DNA of 64,000 bases from Nakamurella flava (lineage in GTDB: Bacteria > Actinomycetota > Actinomycetes > Mycobacteriales > Nakamurellaceae): contig NZ_SZZH01000001.1 of the NCBI RefSeq assembly GCF_005298075.1, positions 1,798,001 through 1,862,000 on the forward strand. The letters run 5' to 3'. Each line of letters opens with the position of its first letter. Positions within the stretch are counted from its first letter, which is position 1. The notes under the pieces were generated by a model, which worked only from the letters and a program-made list of their open reading frames with translations, searched no databases and had not been told where the DNA came from. The position numbers were made by a program, and so were the translations under genes. Below, in pieces: positions 52,173 through 61,087 of the stretch.

Positions 52173-52246
52173 ATCACGGCGAGGTGTCCTCCGGTGGCGC
52201 AGCGCGCCCACCGGCGGCGGGTTCACCCCCTGTTCATGGCCGACCG

Positions 52247-53350
52247 TCAGATCAGGAAGGTCCGCAGGGTGTCCGTCATCTGCCGGATCTGCGCCCGGGA
52301 CACGTGTTCCTCCCGGGTGTGGGCCAACGACGGGTCGCCCGGCCCGAAGTTGACGGCGGGCACCCCCAGCGCGGCGAACCGGGAGACGTCGGTCCAGCCG
52401 AACTTGGCCTGCGCCGCTCCCCCGGTGGCGGCGACGAACTCCGCGGCGGCGGGCGCGGACAGGCCGGGCAACGCCCCGGCCACCGCGTCCAGCACGGTCA
52501 CCTCGTAGCCGTCGCACACCTCCCGGACGTGGTGAAGGGCCTGGTCGACCGACCGGTCGGGCGCGAAACGGAAGTTGAGGCGGACGACGCACTCGTCGGG
52601 GATGACGTTGTTGGCCACGCCACCGGAGATGTGCACGGCGTTCAGCCCCTCGCGGTACAGGCAGCCGTCGATGTCCACCGACCGTGCCTCGTAGGCCGCC
52701 AGCCGCGCGAGCAGCGGTGCCGCGCCGTGGATCGCGTTGACGCCCTTCCACGACCGGGCCGAGTGCGAACGGCGACCGGGGACGGTGACCGCGACGGTCG
52801 CCGTGCCCTGACAACCGGCCTCGACCACCCCGTTCGTCGGCTCGCCGAGCAGGGCGAGGTCGGCGGTCAACCAGTCGGCGTGCTCGGCCTCGATGCGGGT
52901 CAGCCCGTTGCGGTCGTGCTCGATCTCCTCGCAGTCGTAGAAGACGAGGGTCAGGTCGCGAGACGGTTCGGCGGGCTCGTCGGGGGTCCCGAAGAGGGTG
53001 GCCGCCAGGTGCAGGATCATCGCGTCGCCGGACTTCATGTCCGTGGTGCCGCAACCGTGCAGGATGTCGCCGTCCCGACGGGACGGCACGTTCCCCGCGA
53101 TCGGCACGGTGTCCAGGTGACCGGCCAGCAGCACCCGGGTCGGGCGGCCGAGATGCGTGCGGGCCAGCACGGCGTTGCCCGAACGCAGCACCTCGTACTG
53201 CCCGAGCTCGCGCAGGGCCGCCTCGACCAGATCGGCCAGGGGTTCCTCGTTCCCGGACACCGACGGGATGTCGACGAGCGTGGCGGTGAGATCGGCCGGA
53301 TCGGACCGCAGGTCCAGCGACGGCGGGACGGTGGCAGCAGGATCGGTCAC
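52247..53350 (-). CDS. dapE: Succinyl-diaminopimelate desuccinylase
   Basis: An M20-family dizinc hydrolase that releases succinate and LL-diaminopimelate for lysine and peptidoglycan. The 367-residue protein shows the first metal motif [27 protein letters not shown], the catalytic Glu pair in [12 protein letters not shown], and [19 protein letters not shown] in the dimerisation region; a late His (AHTREEH) completes the site. It matches the actinobacterial DapE type. The start is GTG 53350, eight bases after a TACTGT -10 that overlaps the -10 of the divergent gene. Confidence 0.95.
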   Translation of the reverse strand: MTDPAATVPPSLDLRSDPADLTATLVDIPSVSGNEEPLADLVEAALRELGQYEVLRSGNAVLARTHLGRPTRVLLAGHLDTVPIAGNVPSRRDGDILHGCGTTDMKSGDAMILHLAATLFGTPDEPAEPSRDLTLVFYDCEEIEHDRNGLTRIEAEHADWLTADLALLGEPTNGVVEAGCQGTATVAVTVPGRRSHSARSWKGVNAIHGAAPLLARLAAYEARSVDIDGCLYREGLNAVHISGGVANNVIPDECVVRLNFRFAPDRSVDQALHHVREVCDGYEVTVLDAVAGALPGLSAPAAAEFVAATGGAAQAKFGWTDVSRFAALGVPAVNFGPGDPSLAHTREEHVSRAQIRQMTDTLRTFLI

Positions 53351-53358
53351 ACCGCGGC

Positions 53359-53368
53359 ACAGTACCGT
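53359..53368. promoter_or_regulatory. Bidirectional promoter with overlapping -10 boxes
   Basis: ACAGTACCGT carries TACTGT on the minus strand (53364-53359, for dapE) and TACCGT on the plus strand (53363-53368, for the lysozyme-like gene), sharing the central TA. The two start codons are only 25 bases apart and both genes would be leaderless. Confidence 0.55.
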
Positions 53369-53375
53369 CGGCGGC

Positions 53376-54287
53376 GTGCGTCGCTCGGTGTCGGTTCCGC
53401 TGTTGGTCGTCGGTGTGCTGCTCGTCCTGGCCGTGGCGGGTGTCGGCGGGTTCCTGCTGCTCCGGTCGTCGTCGATCGCCGGACCCGAGTGCACGGTGGC
53501 CGGCGACGCGGCCGACCAGGACCGCACCCCGGACGTGGACCTGACGGCCGCCCAGTTGCAGCACGCCTCGACGGTCAACGCCGTGGGCCTGCGGCGCGGG
53601 CTGCCCGAGCGGGCCCGGGTGATCGCCCTGGCCACGGCGTTCCAGGAGTCCAGCCTGCGCAACCGGCCGGACGGCGACCGCGATTCCGTCGGCCTGTTCC
53701 AGCAGCGTCCCTCACAGGGGTGGGGCACCCCCGAGCAGATCCTCGACCCGGTGTACGCCTCAGGCCGGTTCTACGACGCCCTGGTGGAGGTGCCCGGGTG
53801 GACGGACCTGCCGCTGACCGAGGCCGCCCAGGCCGTGCAGTACTCCGGTCACCCCGACGCCTACGCCAAGTGGGAACCGCAGGCGACGACGCTGGCCCGG
53901 GGTCTCGGCGGCCGCACCTTCGTCCCGCTGGGCTGCCGGAACGGGGCGACCGACCCGGCGCCCATCGCCGCCGAACGCGCCGCCGTCGAGGGGCTGTCCG
54001 GGGCCGACCCCCGGTTGACCACCCTGCTGGAGGCCGCACAGGCCGAGTTGGGCGGGGTGGCCGTGTCCTCCGTCGGTGACGACGGCCGCACCGCGACCGT
54101 CACGGCGTCGGTGCCCGACCTGGACCCGACGGCGGCGGCCACCGCACTGGCCGCCTGGACGGTGGCCCACGGGACCACGGCCGACGTCGCCACGGTCACC
54201 ACCGCCGGGCATCGGTGGGCCGGTCACGAGTGGGTGGGCGGCGACACCGCCGTGCCCGTGGGCTCGGTCACGGTGACCGTCGCCTGA
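53376..54287 (+). CDS. Membrane-anchored lysozyme-like (transglycosylase-type) protein
   Basis: A 303-residue protein with one N-terminal membrane helix (7-29; [20 protein letters not shown]) and an extracytoplasmic part. Residues 60-200 look like a goose-lysozyme/SLT fold: [12 protein letters not shown] offers Glu91 as the catalytic acid, followed by [15 protein letters not shown] and [15 protein letters not shown]. The C-terminal 90 residues form a separate Ala/Thr-rich domain. Proteins of this kind are often labelled hypothetical or 'heavy metal transporter'; cell-wall cleavage is inferred from the motif and from the position between dapE and dapD. GTG start 53376, leaderless (TACCGT seven bases upstream). 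Confidence 0.7.
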   Translation: MRRSVSVPLLVVGVLLVLAVAGVGGFLLLRSSSIAGPECTVAGDAADQDRTPDVDLTAAQLQHASTVNAVGLRRGLPERARVIALATAFQESSLRNRPDGDRDSVGLFQQRPSQGWGTPEQILDPVYASGRFYDALVEVPGWTDLPLTEAAQAVQYSGHPDAYAKWEPQATTLARGLGGRTFVPLGCRNGATDPAPIAAERAAVEGLSGADPRLTTLLEAAQAELGGVAVSSVGDDGRTATVTASVPDLDPTAAATALAAWTVAHGTTADVATVTTAGHRWAGHEWVGGDTAVPVGSVTVTVA

Positions 54288-54322
54288 TCCGCCGGGGTCG
54301 GTGTCGGTCGCTGACCGGCCGA

Positions 54323-54328
54323 TAGGCT
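54323..54328 (+). promoter_or_regulatory. -10 box of dapD
   Basis: TAGGCT ends exactly six bases before the dapD ATG, with no ribosome binding site: leaderless arrangement. Confidence 0.5.
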
Positions 54329-54334
54329 TCGGCC

Positions 54335-55324
54335 ATGACTGACGTCGACCCGTTCGCCCTGATCACCGACGGCGCCGAGGGCGCCGGACTGGCCACCGTC
54401 GCCGCCGACGGCACCGTCCTGGACGTCTGGTACCCGACCCCCTCGCTGCGCCACTCCGCCGGCGAGCCGGTCGAGGTGGCGACCGCCGCCCCGGCCACCA
54501 CCGTCGACGACCTGGCCGCCGCCGAGCGGCACGACCCGATCCGCGACGTGACCCTGACCGCCGTGCAGACGGTCGTCTCCTCCCTCGCCGACCCGCCGGC
54601 CGACACCACCGACGCGTACCTGCGTCTGCACCTGCTGTCCGCGCGGCTGGTCCGGCCGCGCACCGTCAACCTCGACGGCATCTTCGCGGTACTGCCGAAC
54701 AACGCCTGGACCAGCCTCGGCGCGGTCCGGCCGGACGACGTGGAGACGGTGCGGCTCCGGCTGCTCGCCGCCGGCGGTCGCCTGTCGGTCTTCGGCATCG
54801 ACAAGTTCCCGCGCATGACCGACTACGTCGTGCCGTCCGGGGTGCGGATCGCGCACGCCGATCGCGTCCGGCTCGGGGCGCACCTGGCCTCCGGCACCAC
54901 CGTCATGCACGAGGGGTTCTGCAACTTCAACGCCGGCACGCTCGGCACGTCGATGGTCGAAGGCCGCATCTCGCAGGGTGTCGTGGTCGGGGACGGCAGC
55001 GACATCGGCGGTGGGGCGTCGATCATGGGCACCCTGTCGGGCGGCGGCAAGGAACAGGTGACGATCGGTGCGGGCTGCCTGCTCGGCGCCAACTCGGGCG
55101 TCGGCATCTCCCTCGGTGACGACTGCGTGGTCGAGGCCGGCCTGTACCTGACCGCCGGTACCAAGCTGCTGCTGCGGGCCGACGGGGAGGAACGGGTGGT
55201 GAAGGCCCGCGACCTGTCCGGCACCGCCGGCCTGCTGTTCCGTCGCAACTCGCTGACCGGCGGCGTCGAGGCCGTGCCGCGGTCCGGCTCCTGGGGTGGC
55301 CTGAACGCGATCCTGCACGCCTGA
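54335..55324 (+). CDS. dapD: Tetrahydrodipicolinate N-succinyltransferase
   Basis: It transfers succinyl from succinyl-CoA to tetrahydrodipicolinate in the succinylase branch of lysine/DAP synthesis. The 329-residue protein is the actinobacterial type: an N-terminal domain of about 160 residues, then a left-handed beta helix of hexapeptide repeats (from about 165; [27 protein letters not shown] in part) and a short C-terminal cap ([20 protein letters not shown] in part). Partner of DapE and DapC in this window, though in separate transcripts. Confidence 0.96.
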   Translation: MTDVDPFALITDGAEGAGLATVAADGTVLDVWYPTPSLRHSAGEPVEVATAAPATTVDDLAAAERHDPIRDVTLTAVQTVVSSLADPPADTTDAYLRLHLLSARLVRPRTVNLDGIFAVLPNNAWTSLGAVRPDDVETVRLRLLAAGGRLSVFGIDKFPRMTDYVVPSGVRIAHADRVRLGAHLASGTTVMHEGFCNFNAGTLGTSMVEGRISQGVVVGDGSDIGGGASIMGTLSGGGKEQVTIGAGCLLGANSGVGISLGDDCVVEAGLYLTAGTKLLLRADGEERVVKARDLSGTAGLLFRRNSLTGGVEAVPRSGSWGGLNAILHA

Positions 55325-55347
55325 CCCGTGCCCGCCTGACTGCAGGC

Positions 55348-56955
55348 TCAGCTCACCGCGGCCGGGTCGGCGGCCCGGCCCACCGGGTCGGGCCGCCGGT
55401 TCGGCAGCGCCAGCGTCGCGAGCAGTCCGACGACCAGGAACCCGGCCGCGACGTAGGCCGCGAAGCTGGTGCCGTCCGAGAACGCGGTCTTGGCCGCGTC
55501 AGCGACCGCCGCCGTGTCCGGGGCGGCGGCCAGCTGGCCGATCGCCCCGCCGGCGCTTTCGACCACGACGTTGACGAGCTGGTCGGCGGCGGCAGTGGGC
55601 AGCCCCTGGTCGGTCAGCCGGTCGCCCAGGGCATTGCCGGCGCTGACGAAGAGGACCGTGCCCAGCACGGCGATGCCCAGCGCCGAACCGACCTGCCGGG
55701 CGGTGCTCGAGATGCCGGAGCCCTCGCCGCTACGGCGGACCGGGACGTCGGCCAGCACCACCCCGGTCAGCTGGGCGGTGGCCAGCCCGACCCCGAACCC
55801 GTAGACGAACAGGAACGCCACCAGCGCCGGCCACCCGGTCGTCGGCGAGACCACCAGGCCGATGCCGACGATCTCCGCCGCGATGCCGATGCGGACGACA
55901 CCGACCGCCCCGATCCTGGCCGGCAACCCGACGGACAGACCGCTGGCCGCGAACGATCCGACGGCCAGGCCCAGGAGCACCAGGCCGGTCTGCAGGGCGC
56001 TGTAGCCCAGGACGTTCTGCAGCCAGATCGGCAGCGACAGCAGGATGCCGAACTCGCCGAGCGAGACGATCAGGGCGGCGACGTTGCCGTTGCGAAACCC
56101 GGAGATCGAGAACAGGCCCGGGTCGATCAGGGAGGGCCGGCCGGCCCGGGTCCTGCGCTGGGCCCGGACGACGAACACGACGAGGGCGATGGCGCAGACG
56201 GCGAACGCGACCGGGATCGGCGACAACGGGGCGGACCAGGACCAGCTCCCGATGCTCAGCGGCCGCAGGGACGTCCACCAGCCGTACTGCCGTCCCTCGA
56301 TGAGACCGAAGGCCAGCAGACCGAACCCGACGGTGGTGAGCAGCGCGCCGACCCAGTCGACCCCGGTGGTGTGTTCACCCCGGGACTCCGGGACGAAGAG
56401 CACCACCAGCGCGATGATGGCCAGCCCGATGGGCAGGTTGATGCCGAAGGCCCAGCGCCAGGAGAAGGCGGTGGTCAGCCAGCCGCCGAGGAGCGGACCG
56501 ACGGCGGCCATACCGCCGATCGTCGAGCCCCAGACGGCGAAGGCGATACCCCGCTCGCGGCCGGTGAAGGTCGCGTTGATCAGCGACAGGGTGGTGGGCA
56601 GCATCATCGCGCCGCCGATGCCCTGGACGACGCGGGCGCCGATCAGCAGCGCTCCCGTCGGCGAGACCGCGCACAGGACCGATGCCAGCAGGAACAGCGC
56701 GGTTCCGGTGAGCAGGATGCGGCGACGGCCGTAGCGGTCGGCCAGCGCCCCCCACACCAGCAGGGTGGCCGCGAACACCAGCGTGTACGACTCCTGCACC
56801 CACTGGACCTCGGTGGAGGACAGGGTCAGGTCGCGCACGATCGACGGGACGGCGACGTTGACGATCGTCGAGTCGACGATGATCAGCGCGACCGCGAGGC
56901 TGATGCCGATCAGGCCGATCCACCGGTTGCGGCCGGCGGGTGCGGTGGTGGTCAC
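55348..56955 (-). CDS. DHA2-family MFS drug exporter
   Basis: A 535-residue major facilitator with 14 predicted helices, the DHA2 layout. Motifs include helix-1 LIGISLAVALIIVDSTIVNVAVPSI (in part: ALIIVDSTIVNVAVP), WVQESYTLVFAATLLVWG, motif A GALADRYGRRRILL, and motif C region GARVVQGIGGAMMLPTTLS. Proton-coupled export of lipophilic drugs is typical. The GTG at 56955 has GGGAGGT four bases upstream. It is divergent from a MarR repressor with a palindrome between, so drug-induced derepression is likely. Confidence 0.9.
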   Translation of the reverse strand: MTTTAPAGRNRWIGLIGISLAVALIIVDSTIVNVAVPSIVRDLTLSSTEVQWVQESYTLVFAATLLVWGALADRYGRRRILLTGTALFLLASVLCAVSPTGALLIGARVVQGIGGAMMLPTTLSLINATFTGRERGIAFAVWGSTIGGMAAVGPLLGGWLTTAFSWRWAFGINLPIGLAIIALVVLFVPESRGEHTTGVDWVGALLTTVGFGLLAFGLIEGRQYGWWTSLRPLSIGSWSWSAPLSPIPVAFAVCAIALVVFVVRAQRRTRAGRPSLIDPGLFSISGFRNGNVAALIVSLGEFGILLSLPIWLQNVLGYSALQTGLVLLGLAVGSFAASGLSVGLPARIGAVGVVRIGIAAEIVGIGLVVSPTTGWPALVAFLFVYGFGVGLATAQLTGVVLADVPVRRSGEGSGISSTARQVGSALGIAVLGTVLFVSAGNALGDRLTDQGLPTAAADQLVNVVVESAGGAIGQLAAAPDTAAVADAAKTAFSDGTSFAAYVAAGFLVVGLLATLALPNRRPDPVGRAADPAAVS

Positions 56956-57009
56956 GGTGACCTCCCGGGAGGCTGGACGGACCGGGGGCGCGGCGGCGTG
57001 ACCCGGAAG

Positions 57010-57028
57010 TACTACGGAAACCGTACTA
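57010..57028. promoter_or_regulatory. Candidate MarR operator
   Basis: TACTACGGAAACCGTACTA: perfect TACGG/CCGTA arms around AAA, with one mismatched pair before matching outer TA ends. It lies between the DHA2 exporter and marR, just upstream of the marR -10 box, and could repress both. Confidence 0.55.
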
Positions 57029-57037
57029 CACGGAAGG

Positions 57038-57043
57038 TATCAT
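57038..57043 (+). promoter_or_regulatory. -10 box of the marR gene
   Basis: TATCAT ends six bases before the ATG at 57050, without a ribosome binding site: leaderless. It begins ten bases after the palindrome. Confidence 0.55.
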
Positions 57044-57049
57044 CACATC

Positions 57050-57508
57050 ATGACCGGACCCCCGGCGGCCGCGCGGCACAGCGAACCGGAGACCCAGCTC
57101 CTCCGGCAGATCCAGGTGGCCGGGTCGATGGCCGAGCAGGTCATGGCCCGCCGGCTGGAGGTCAACGGCACCGACCTCGCGGCGATGGGACACGTCAGCG
57201 CCGCCGAGCCACCGATCGGCCCCCGGGAGCTGAGCCAGCGCCTGGGCCTGAGTCCGGCCGCCGTCACCGAGGTGGTCGATCGCCTGGAGTCCGCCGGTCA
57301 CCTCGTCCGTCAACGGGACACCCGTGATCGGCGGCGGGTGCAGCTGCGGCCGTCCCCCACCGCCGTCGGCCGGGTGCTGACCGAGATCGCCCCGCTGACC
57401 CGGGAGCTGGACAGGTTGGCCGATTCCTTCGACGACGCCGAGCGCGCGGTGATCGGGCGGTACCTCACCGGGGTGCTGGTCGCGTACGAGCATTTCGGCC
57501 GGGACTGA
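57050..57508 (+). CDS. MarR family repressor
   Basis: A 152-residue MarR-type winged helix-turn-helix protein. The recognition region is GPRELSQRLGLSPAAVTEVV (residues 62-81), followed by the wing RDTRDRRRVQLRPSPTAVG, where the DxRxxR salt-bridge motif is intact. Dimerisation helices lie at both ends. It has its own leaderless promoter and a palindromic site upstream, and is divergent from the DHA2 exporter that it most likely controls. The inducer is unknown. Confidence 0.9.
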   Translation: MTGPPAAARHSEPETQLLRQIQVAGSMAEQVMARRLEVNGTDLAAMGHVSAAEPPIGPRELSQRLGLSPAAVTEVVDRLESAGHLVRQRDTRDRRRVQLRPSPTAVGRVLTEIAPLTRELDRLADSFDDAERAVIGRYLTGVLVAYEHFGRD

Positions 57509-57560
57509 CCACCCGCCGACCGGCAGCAGGTCGCCCGGACCCGCTTGGGATACTGGCCCG

Positions 57561-58775
57561 GTGCCTCCGCGACGACGAACCGCCACCGTGACCGCTGCCA
57601 CGCCGGGGAAGACCCCGGCGAAGCCCCGGGCCAAGACCCCGGGCAGGACGACGAAGGCCGCCCCCGCTGCGCAGCCCGCGGCGGCCGACGCCGTCGCGCC
57701 GCCCGGCCCCGCGGCCGGCCGTCGGACCACGACCAGCCGGCCGAAGCGCGCGCCCCGTCCCGCGCCGCTCAAGCCCACCGATGGCATCACGCCGGTCGCC
57801 GACGATCCGTCACCGGCCGGCGCCCTCCCGGTGGACGCCGACGCGATCGCCCCACCGCGGCCCGCCCCCCGCCGTCCCGGGTTGATCCCCACCGACATCG
57901 CCGACACCATCCGGCCGGTCCTCGGTAAGGCCGTCGCCGACATCCGCGCCCACGAGGAGGGCAGCCGCCGCGGCGGCGACATCGAGAACGTGCACAAGAT
58001 GCGCGTCGCCACCCGCCGCATCCGCGCCTACCTCAAGGCCGCCCGGCCGGCCCTGGACCGGGTCGCCGTCGACCGGCTGCGCGACGACGTGCGGGAACTG
58101 GCCGGCACGCTCGGTGTGCTGCGCGACCACGACGTGATGATCGACCGGCTGCACACCGAGGCGTCCCGGCTCGGCGAACCGGATACGGCCGCGCTCGAGC
58201 AGTTGATCGCCCGACTGGACGCGGACCGGGTCCTCGCCCGGCGACGTCTGGTGGCCGAGCTCGACGACCCCGCCTACGCGGCGCTGCTCACCGAGTTGGA
58301 CGAGGCCGTCGCCACGCCGCCGGTCGCCGACCCGTGGGCCGACCTGGTGGCGCTGGCCGCGGCCGAGTGGCGGGTGCTGGTCAAGCAGCAGCGCCGGCTG
58401 CAGCGCCGGTTCGGCGACGACCCGCCCAACGACGACCTGCACGACCTGCGGATCTACGGGAAGCGCGCCCGGTACGCCGCCGAGCTCCTGCCGTCGGAAC
58501 CGAGGACCGTCGCGTTCCTCGGGGCCCTGGCCGAGTTCCAGGAGGTGCTCGGCGACCATCAGGACGCGTGTGTGCTGGAGGACCAGCTGCGCGAGCTGCT
58601 CGGCGGCGGTGCGTCACCGGGGGGCGCTGCGGACGTCGACCTGGCTGCGGCCGGGATCGCGGCCGGCCGGGTCATCCAGGGCTGCCGGGAACGCCGGGTC
58701 ACGGCACGGGCCGACTACCCGGGGGCCTGGAAGAAGGTCAAGGCGGCCGGTGACGCCGCCTTCGGCGACGCCTGA
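57561..58775 (+). CDS. CHAD domain protein
   Basis: A 404-residue protein. The first 110 residues are a Pro/Ala/Arg-rich low-complexity lead (KTPAKPRAKTPGRTTKAAP), followed by a CHAD domain (about 115-400), an all-helical fold with conserved histidines and basic residues: ENVHKMRVATRRIRAYLK, GVLRDHDVMIDRL, and DDLHDLRIYGKRARYAAELLP. CHAD proteins bind polyphosphate through these positive patches. No CYTH phosphatase domain is present here. GATACT six bases before the GTG start suggests a leaderless mRNA. Polyphosphate-granule association is inferred from family knowledge. Confidence 0.88.
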   Translation: MPPRRRTATVTAATPGKTPAKPRAKTPGRTTKAAPAAQPAAADAVAPPGPAAGRRTTTSRPKRAPRPAPLKPTDGITPVADDPSPAGALPVDADAIAPPRPAPRRPGLIPTDIADTIRPVLGKAVADIRAHEEGSRRGGDIENVHKMRVATRRIRAYLKAARPALDRVAVDRLRDDVRELAGTLGVLRDHDVMIDRLHTEASRLGEPDTAALEQLIARLDADRVLARRRLVAELDDPAYAALLTELDEAVATPPVADPWADLVALAAAEWRVLVKQQRRLQRRFGDDPPNDDLHDLRIYGKRARYAAELLPSEPRTVAFLGALAEFQEVLGDHQDACVLEDQLRELLGGGASPGGAADVDLAAAGIAAGRVIQGCRERRVTARADYPGAWKKVKAAGDAAFGDA

Positions 58776-58790
58776 TCGAACACCGCACGG

Positions 58791-58826
58791 GGCTCCCGCC
58801 GGCCGGCTCACCGGCCTGCGGGGGCC
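58791..58826 (+). terminator. Hairpin terminator after the CHAD gene
   Basis: GGCTCCCGCCGGCCGG and CCGGCCTGCGGGGGCC form a 16-bp stem with two imperfect pairs and a CTCA loop, followed by TTCGTCGTT. It lies between the CHAD gene and the convergent dapC. Confidence 0.65.
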
Positions 58827-58856
58827 TTCGTCGTTCCCCGGGCCGACGGCCGGGCA

Positions 58857-58884
58857 GGTGGTTCAGCGCCGGTGGTTCAGCGCC
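58857..58884. repeat. Tandem 14-bp duplication over the dapC stop
   Basis: GGTGGTTCAGCGCC occurs twice in tandem (58857-58870 and 58871-58884). The dapC stop codon lies in the second copy, so on the minus strand the gene end is followed by an out-of-frame duplicate. A small slippage duplication. Confidence 0.65.
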
Positions 58885-60091
58885 GGCGACCCGCGCGGAG
58901 TCGCTCGGCGGCGGCCTCGACCCGCTCGTCGGTCGCCGTGACGGCGACCCGGAAGTGCTGGGAACCGGCCGGCCCGTACATCGAACCCGGGGCGACGATG
59001 ATGCCCAGCCCGGCGAGCCACTCCACCGACTGCATGGCCGGTTCCCCCCGGGTGCACCACAGGTAGAGACCGGCGTCCGACTCGGCCTGCACGCCGGCCG
59101 CCTCGAACGCGTCGATGAGCGTCTTGCGGCGGTTCTTGTAGCGGCTGCGCTGGGCCAGGACGTGCCCGTCGTCGGCCAGCGACGCGGCCGCGGCCGCCTG
59201 GATCGGCGTCGGGACGATGGCGCCGAGGTGGCGGCGCAGCGCGACGAGACCGGCGACGAGGTCCGGATCACCGGAGACGAACCCGGCCCGGTACCCGGCC
59301 ATGTTGGAACGCTTGGACAGCGAGTGCACGGCCAGCAGGCCGGTGAAATCGCCCCCGCACACCTCCGGATGGAGGATCGAGACCGGCGTGACGTCCCAGC
59401 CGAGGTCGATATAGCACTCGTCGGAGGCGACGATGACGCCCCGGCTGCGCGCCCAGGCGACCACCTTGGCCAAATGTTCCGGGGGCAGTACCCGCCCCGT
59501 CGGGTTAGACGGCGAGTTCAACCACACCATGGAGACGCGGTCCGGCCCGATGGCCGTCAGGGAATCGGCCCGCAGCGGGGTCGCCCCCGCCATCAACGCA
59601 CCGATCTCGTAGGTCGGATAGGCGATCTCGGGGATGACGACGATGTCGCCGCTGCCCAGCCCCAGCTGGGTGGGCAGGGAGGCCACCAACTCCTTGGAGC
59701 CGATGGTCGGCAGCACGGCCTGGGGGTCGACGTTCGGCACGCCGTGGGCGCGGGCCAGCCAGGAGGAGTACGCCTCCCGCAGGTCCGCGGTGCCGTGGAC
59801 CGTCGGGTAGCCCGGACAGTCCGAGGCGTCGCCCAGCGCGCGACGGACCGGCAGGGGGACCCGATCGACCGGGGTACCGATGGACAGGTCCACCGGGCCG
59901 TCCGGGTGCTGGGCGGCCCGTTGCCGGGCCGGCACCAGGCTGTCCCACGGGAAGGCGGGCAGCCGGTGAATGGGACTGCTCCCCCGGCTCCGCCCGCCCG
60001 GCCCGTTCGCCGATCTCCCAGGACCGGCCGGAGGAGGCGCGGATCCCGGGGCGGCGGACGGGCTGGACGGGGAGCCGGGGGCGGGAGTCAC
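58877..60091 (-). CDS. dapC: Succinyldiaminopimelate aminotransferase
   Basis: A PLP-dependent fold-type I aminotransferase that makes N-succinyl-DAP in lysine synthesis. The 404-residue protein opens with a Pro/Ser/Gly-rich lead of about 38 residues, then FPWDSLVPARQRAAQHPDGPVDLSIGTP in part (PVDLSIGTP), the substrate loop WLNSPSNPTGRVL, ASDECYIDL, and the PLP lysine in HSLSKRSNMAGYRAG. It is the actinobacterial DapC type that follows ferredoxin fdxC. The GTG at 60091 comes four bases after the fdxC stop. Confidence 0.93.
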   Translation of the reverse strand: MTPAPGSPSSPSAAPGSAPPPAGPGRSANGPGGRSRGSSPIHRLPAFPWDSLVPARQRAAQHPDGPVDLSIGTPVDRVPLPVRRALGDASDCPGYPTVHGTADLREAYSSWLARAHGVPNVDPQAVLPTIGSKELVASLPTQLGLGSGDIVVIPEIAYPTYEIGALMAGATPLRADSLTAIGPDRVSMVWLNSPSNPTGRVLPPEHLAKVVAWARSRGVIVASDECYIDLGWDVTPVSILHPEVCGGDFTGLLAVHSLSKRSNMAGYRAGFVSGDPDLVAGLVALRRHLGAIVPTPIQAAAAASLADDGHVLAQRSRYKNRRKTLIDAFEAAGVQAESDAGLYLWCTRGEPAMQSVEWLAGLGIIVAPGSMYGPAGSQHFRVAVTATDERVEAAAERLRAGRRR

Positions 60092-60095
60092 GGGG

Positions 60096-60422
60096 TCAGT
60101 GGTCCTCACCCATCGGGGGCAGGCCCGCGACCATCGGGTCGTCCTTGGCCACCTTGCCGGTCTTGGAGGCACCGCCCGGGGAGCCGAGATCGTCGAAGAA
60201 GTCGACGTTGGCCCGCGTGTAGTCCGCCCACTCGGCCGGGACGTCGTCCTCGTAGAAGATGGCCTCGACCGGGCAGACCGGTTCGCAGGCCCCACAGTCG
60301 ACGCATTCGTCGGGGTGGATGTACAGCATGCGGCCACCCTCGTAGATGCAGTCCACGGGGCATTCCTCGACACAGGCCCGGTCGAGCACGTCGACGCAGG
60401 GCTCGGCGATCACATAGGTCAC
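60096..60422 (-). CDS. fdxC: Ferredoxin (7Fe-4S type)
   Basis: A 108-residue ferredoxin with one [3Fe-4S] and one [4Fe-4S] site. The second cluster motif, [15 protein letters not shown], is complete; the first reads C-x7-C-x3-CP ([14 protein letters not shown]). It matches mycobacterial FdxC in length and in the YVIAEPC start. A soluble electron carrier. The GTG at 60422 has GGAGAA upstream. It is co-transcribed with dapC; the 146-base gap upstream contains a possible -10 (TACCTT, 60548-60543). Confidence 0.95.
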   Translation of the reverse strand: MTYVIAEPCVDVLDRACVEECPVDCIYEGGRMLYIHPDECVDCGACEPVCPVEAIFYEDDVPAEWADYTRANVDFFDDLGSPGGASKTGKVAKDDPMVAGLPPMGEDH

Positions 60423-60568
60423 GTCAGTTCTCCGACTGTGCAGGTGCTGCGGTGCGAGCGTTCCGGGTGGTTCCCGGCCCGGTCCGGACGGCCCGGGACA
60501 CCCCCCGGCGGCGGGCGGCGGACATCACGGACTCGACCGTCAAAGGTACGGCACCGCGGAGCACCCGA

Positions 60569-61087
60569 TCACCCGGCCGGTGGGCTGCGCTGCGCCGGAG
60601 CCGGATCGCCCGCCGCCTTCCCGGCGGCCGGCGCGGACGCCGCGACCTGCTGGCGCACGTGCTCGCCCCAGATCAGCGACAGCGCGGCCGCCCCGGTCAG
60701 CGCGCCCAGCCCGAGCAGCAGCATCACCCGCCACTGACCGTCGTGCACCGCATACGGCTGACCGGGCAGGATGCCGTTGCGGGCGATGCTCAACCAGCCC
60801 GCGGTGATCAACCAGGCCGCCGCGGGCAGCACCGCGGCGAAGACGGAACCGGTCAGCCGATGGACCGCCCGCGGCGCCCACCACAGCACGATGGGCCCGA
60901 GCAGGACGCTGATCGGCAGGGGCACCGACCCGACGTACAGCGGCAGGAACGCGGTGCCGACCAGAGCGGTGGCCGCGGCCAGCAGGATGATCCAGATCAC
61001 GACGGCCCAATCCGCCACCGGCTCCGGCGCCGGTCCCTCGGTCGGGGACGGCACCACACCCTCAACCGATGGCTCCGGTGTCGTCAC
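60569..61087 (-). CDS. DUF6113-like membrane protein downstream of mshB
   Basis: A 172-residue membrane protein with about four hydrophobic segments (near 29-48, 53-75, 85-105 and 120-140) between a Pro/Glu-rich N-terminus and an Ala/Pro-rich C-terminal tail. It is probably the conserved DUF6113 protein that follows mshB in many actinobacteria; function unknown. The GTG start overlaps the mshB stop (GTGA), so the pair is translationally coupled, which hints at a link to mycothiol synthesis or its regulation without proving it. Confidence 0.7.
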   Translation of the reverse strand: MTTPEPSVEGVVPSPTEGPAPEPVADWAVVIWIILLAAATALVGTAFLPLYVGSVPLPISVLLGPIVLWWAPRAVHRLTGSVFAAVLPAAAWLITAGWLSIARNGILPGQPYAVHDGQWRVMLLLGLGALTGAAALSLIWGEHVRQQVAASAPAAGKAAGDPAPAQRSPPAG

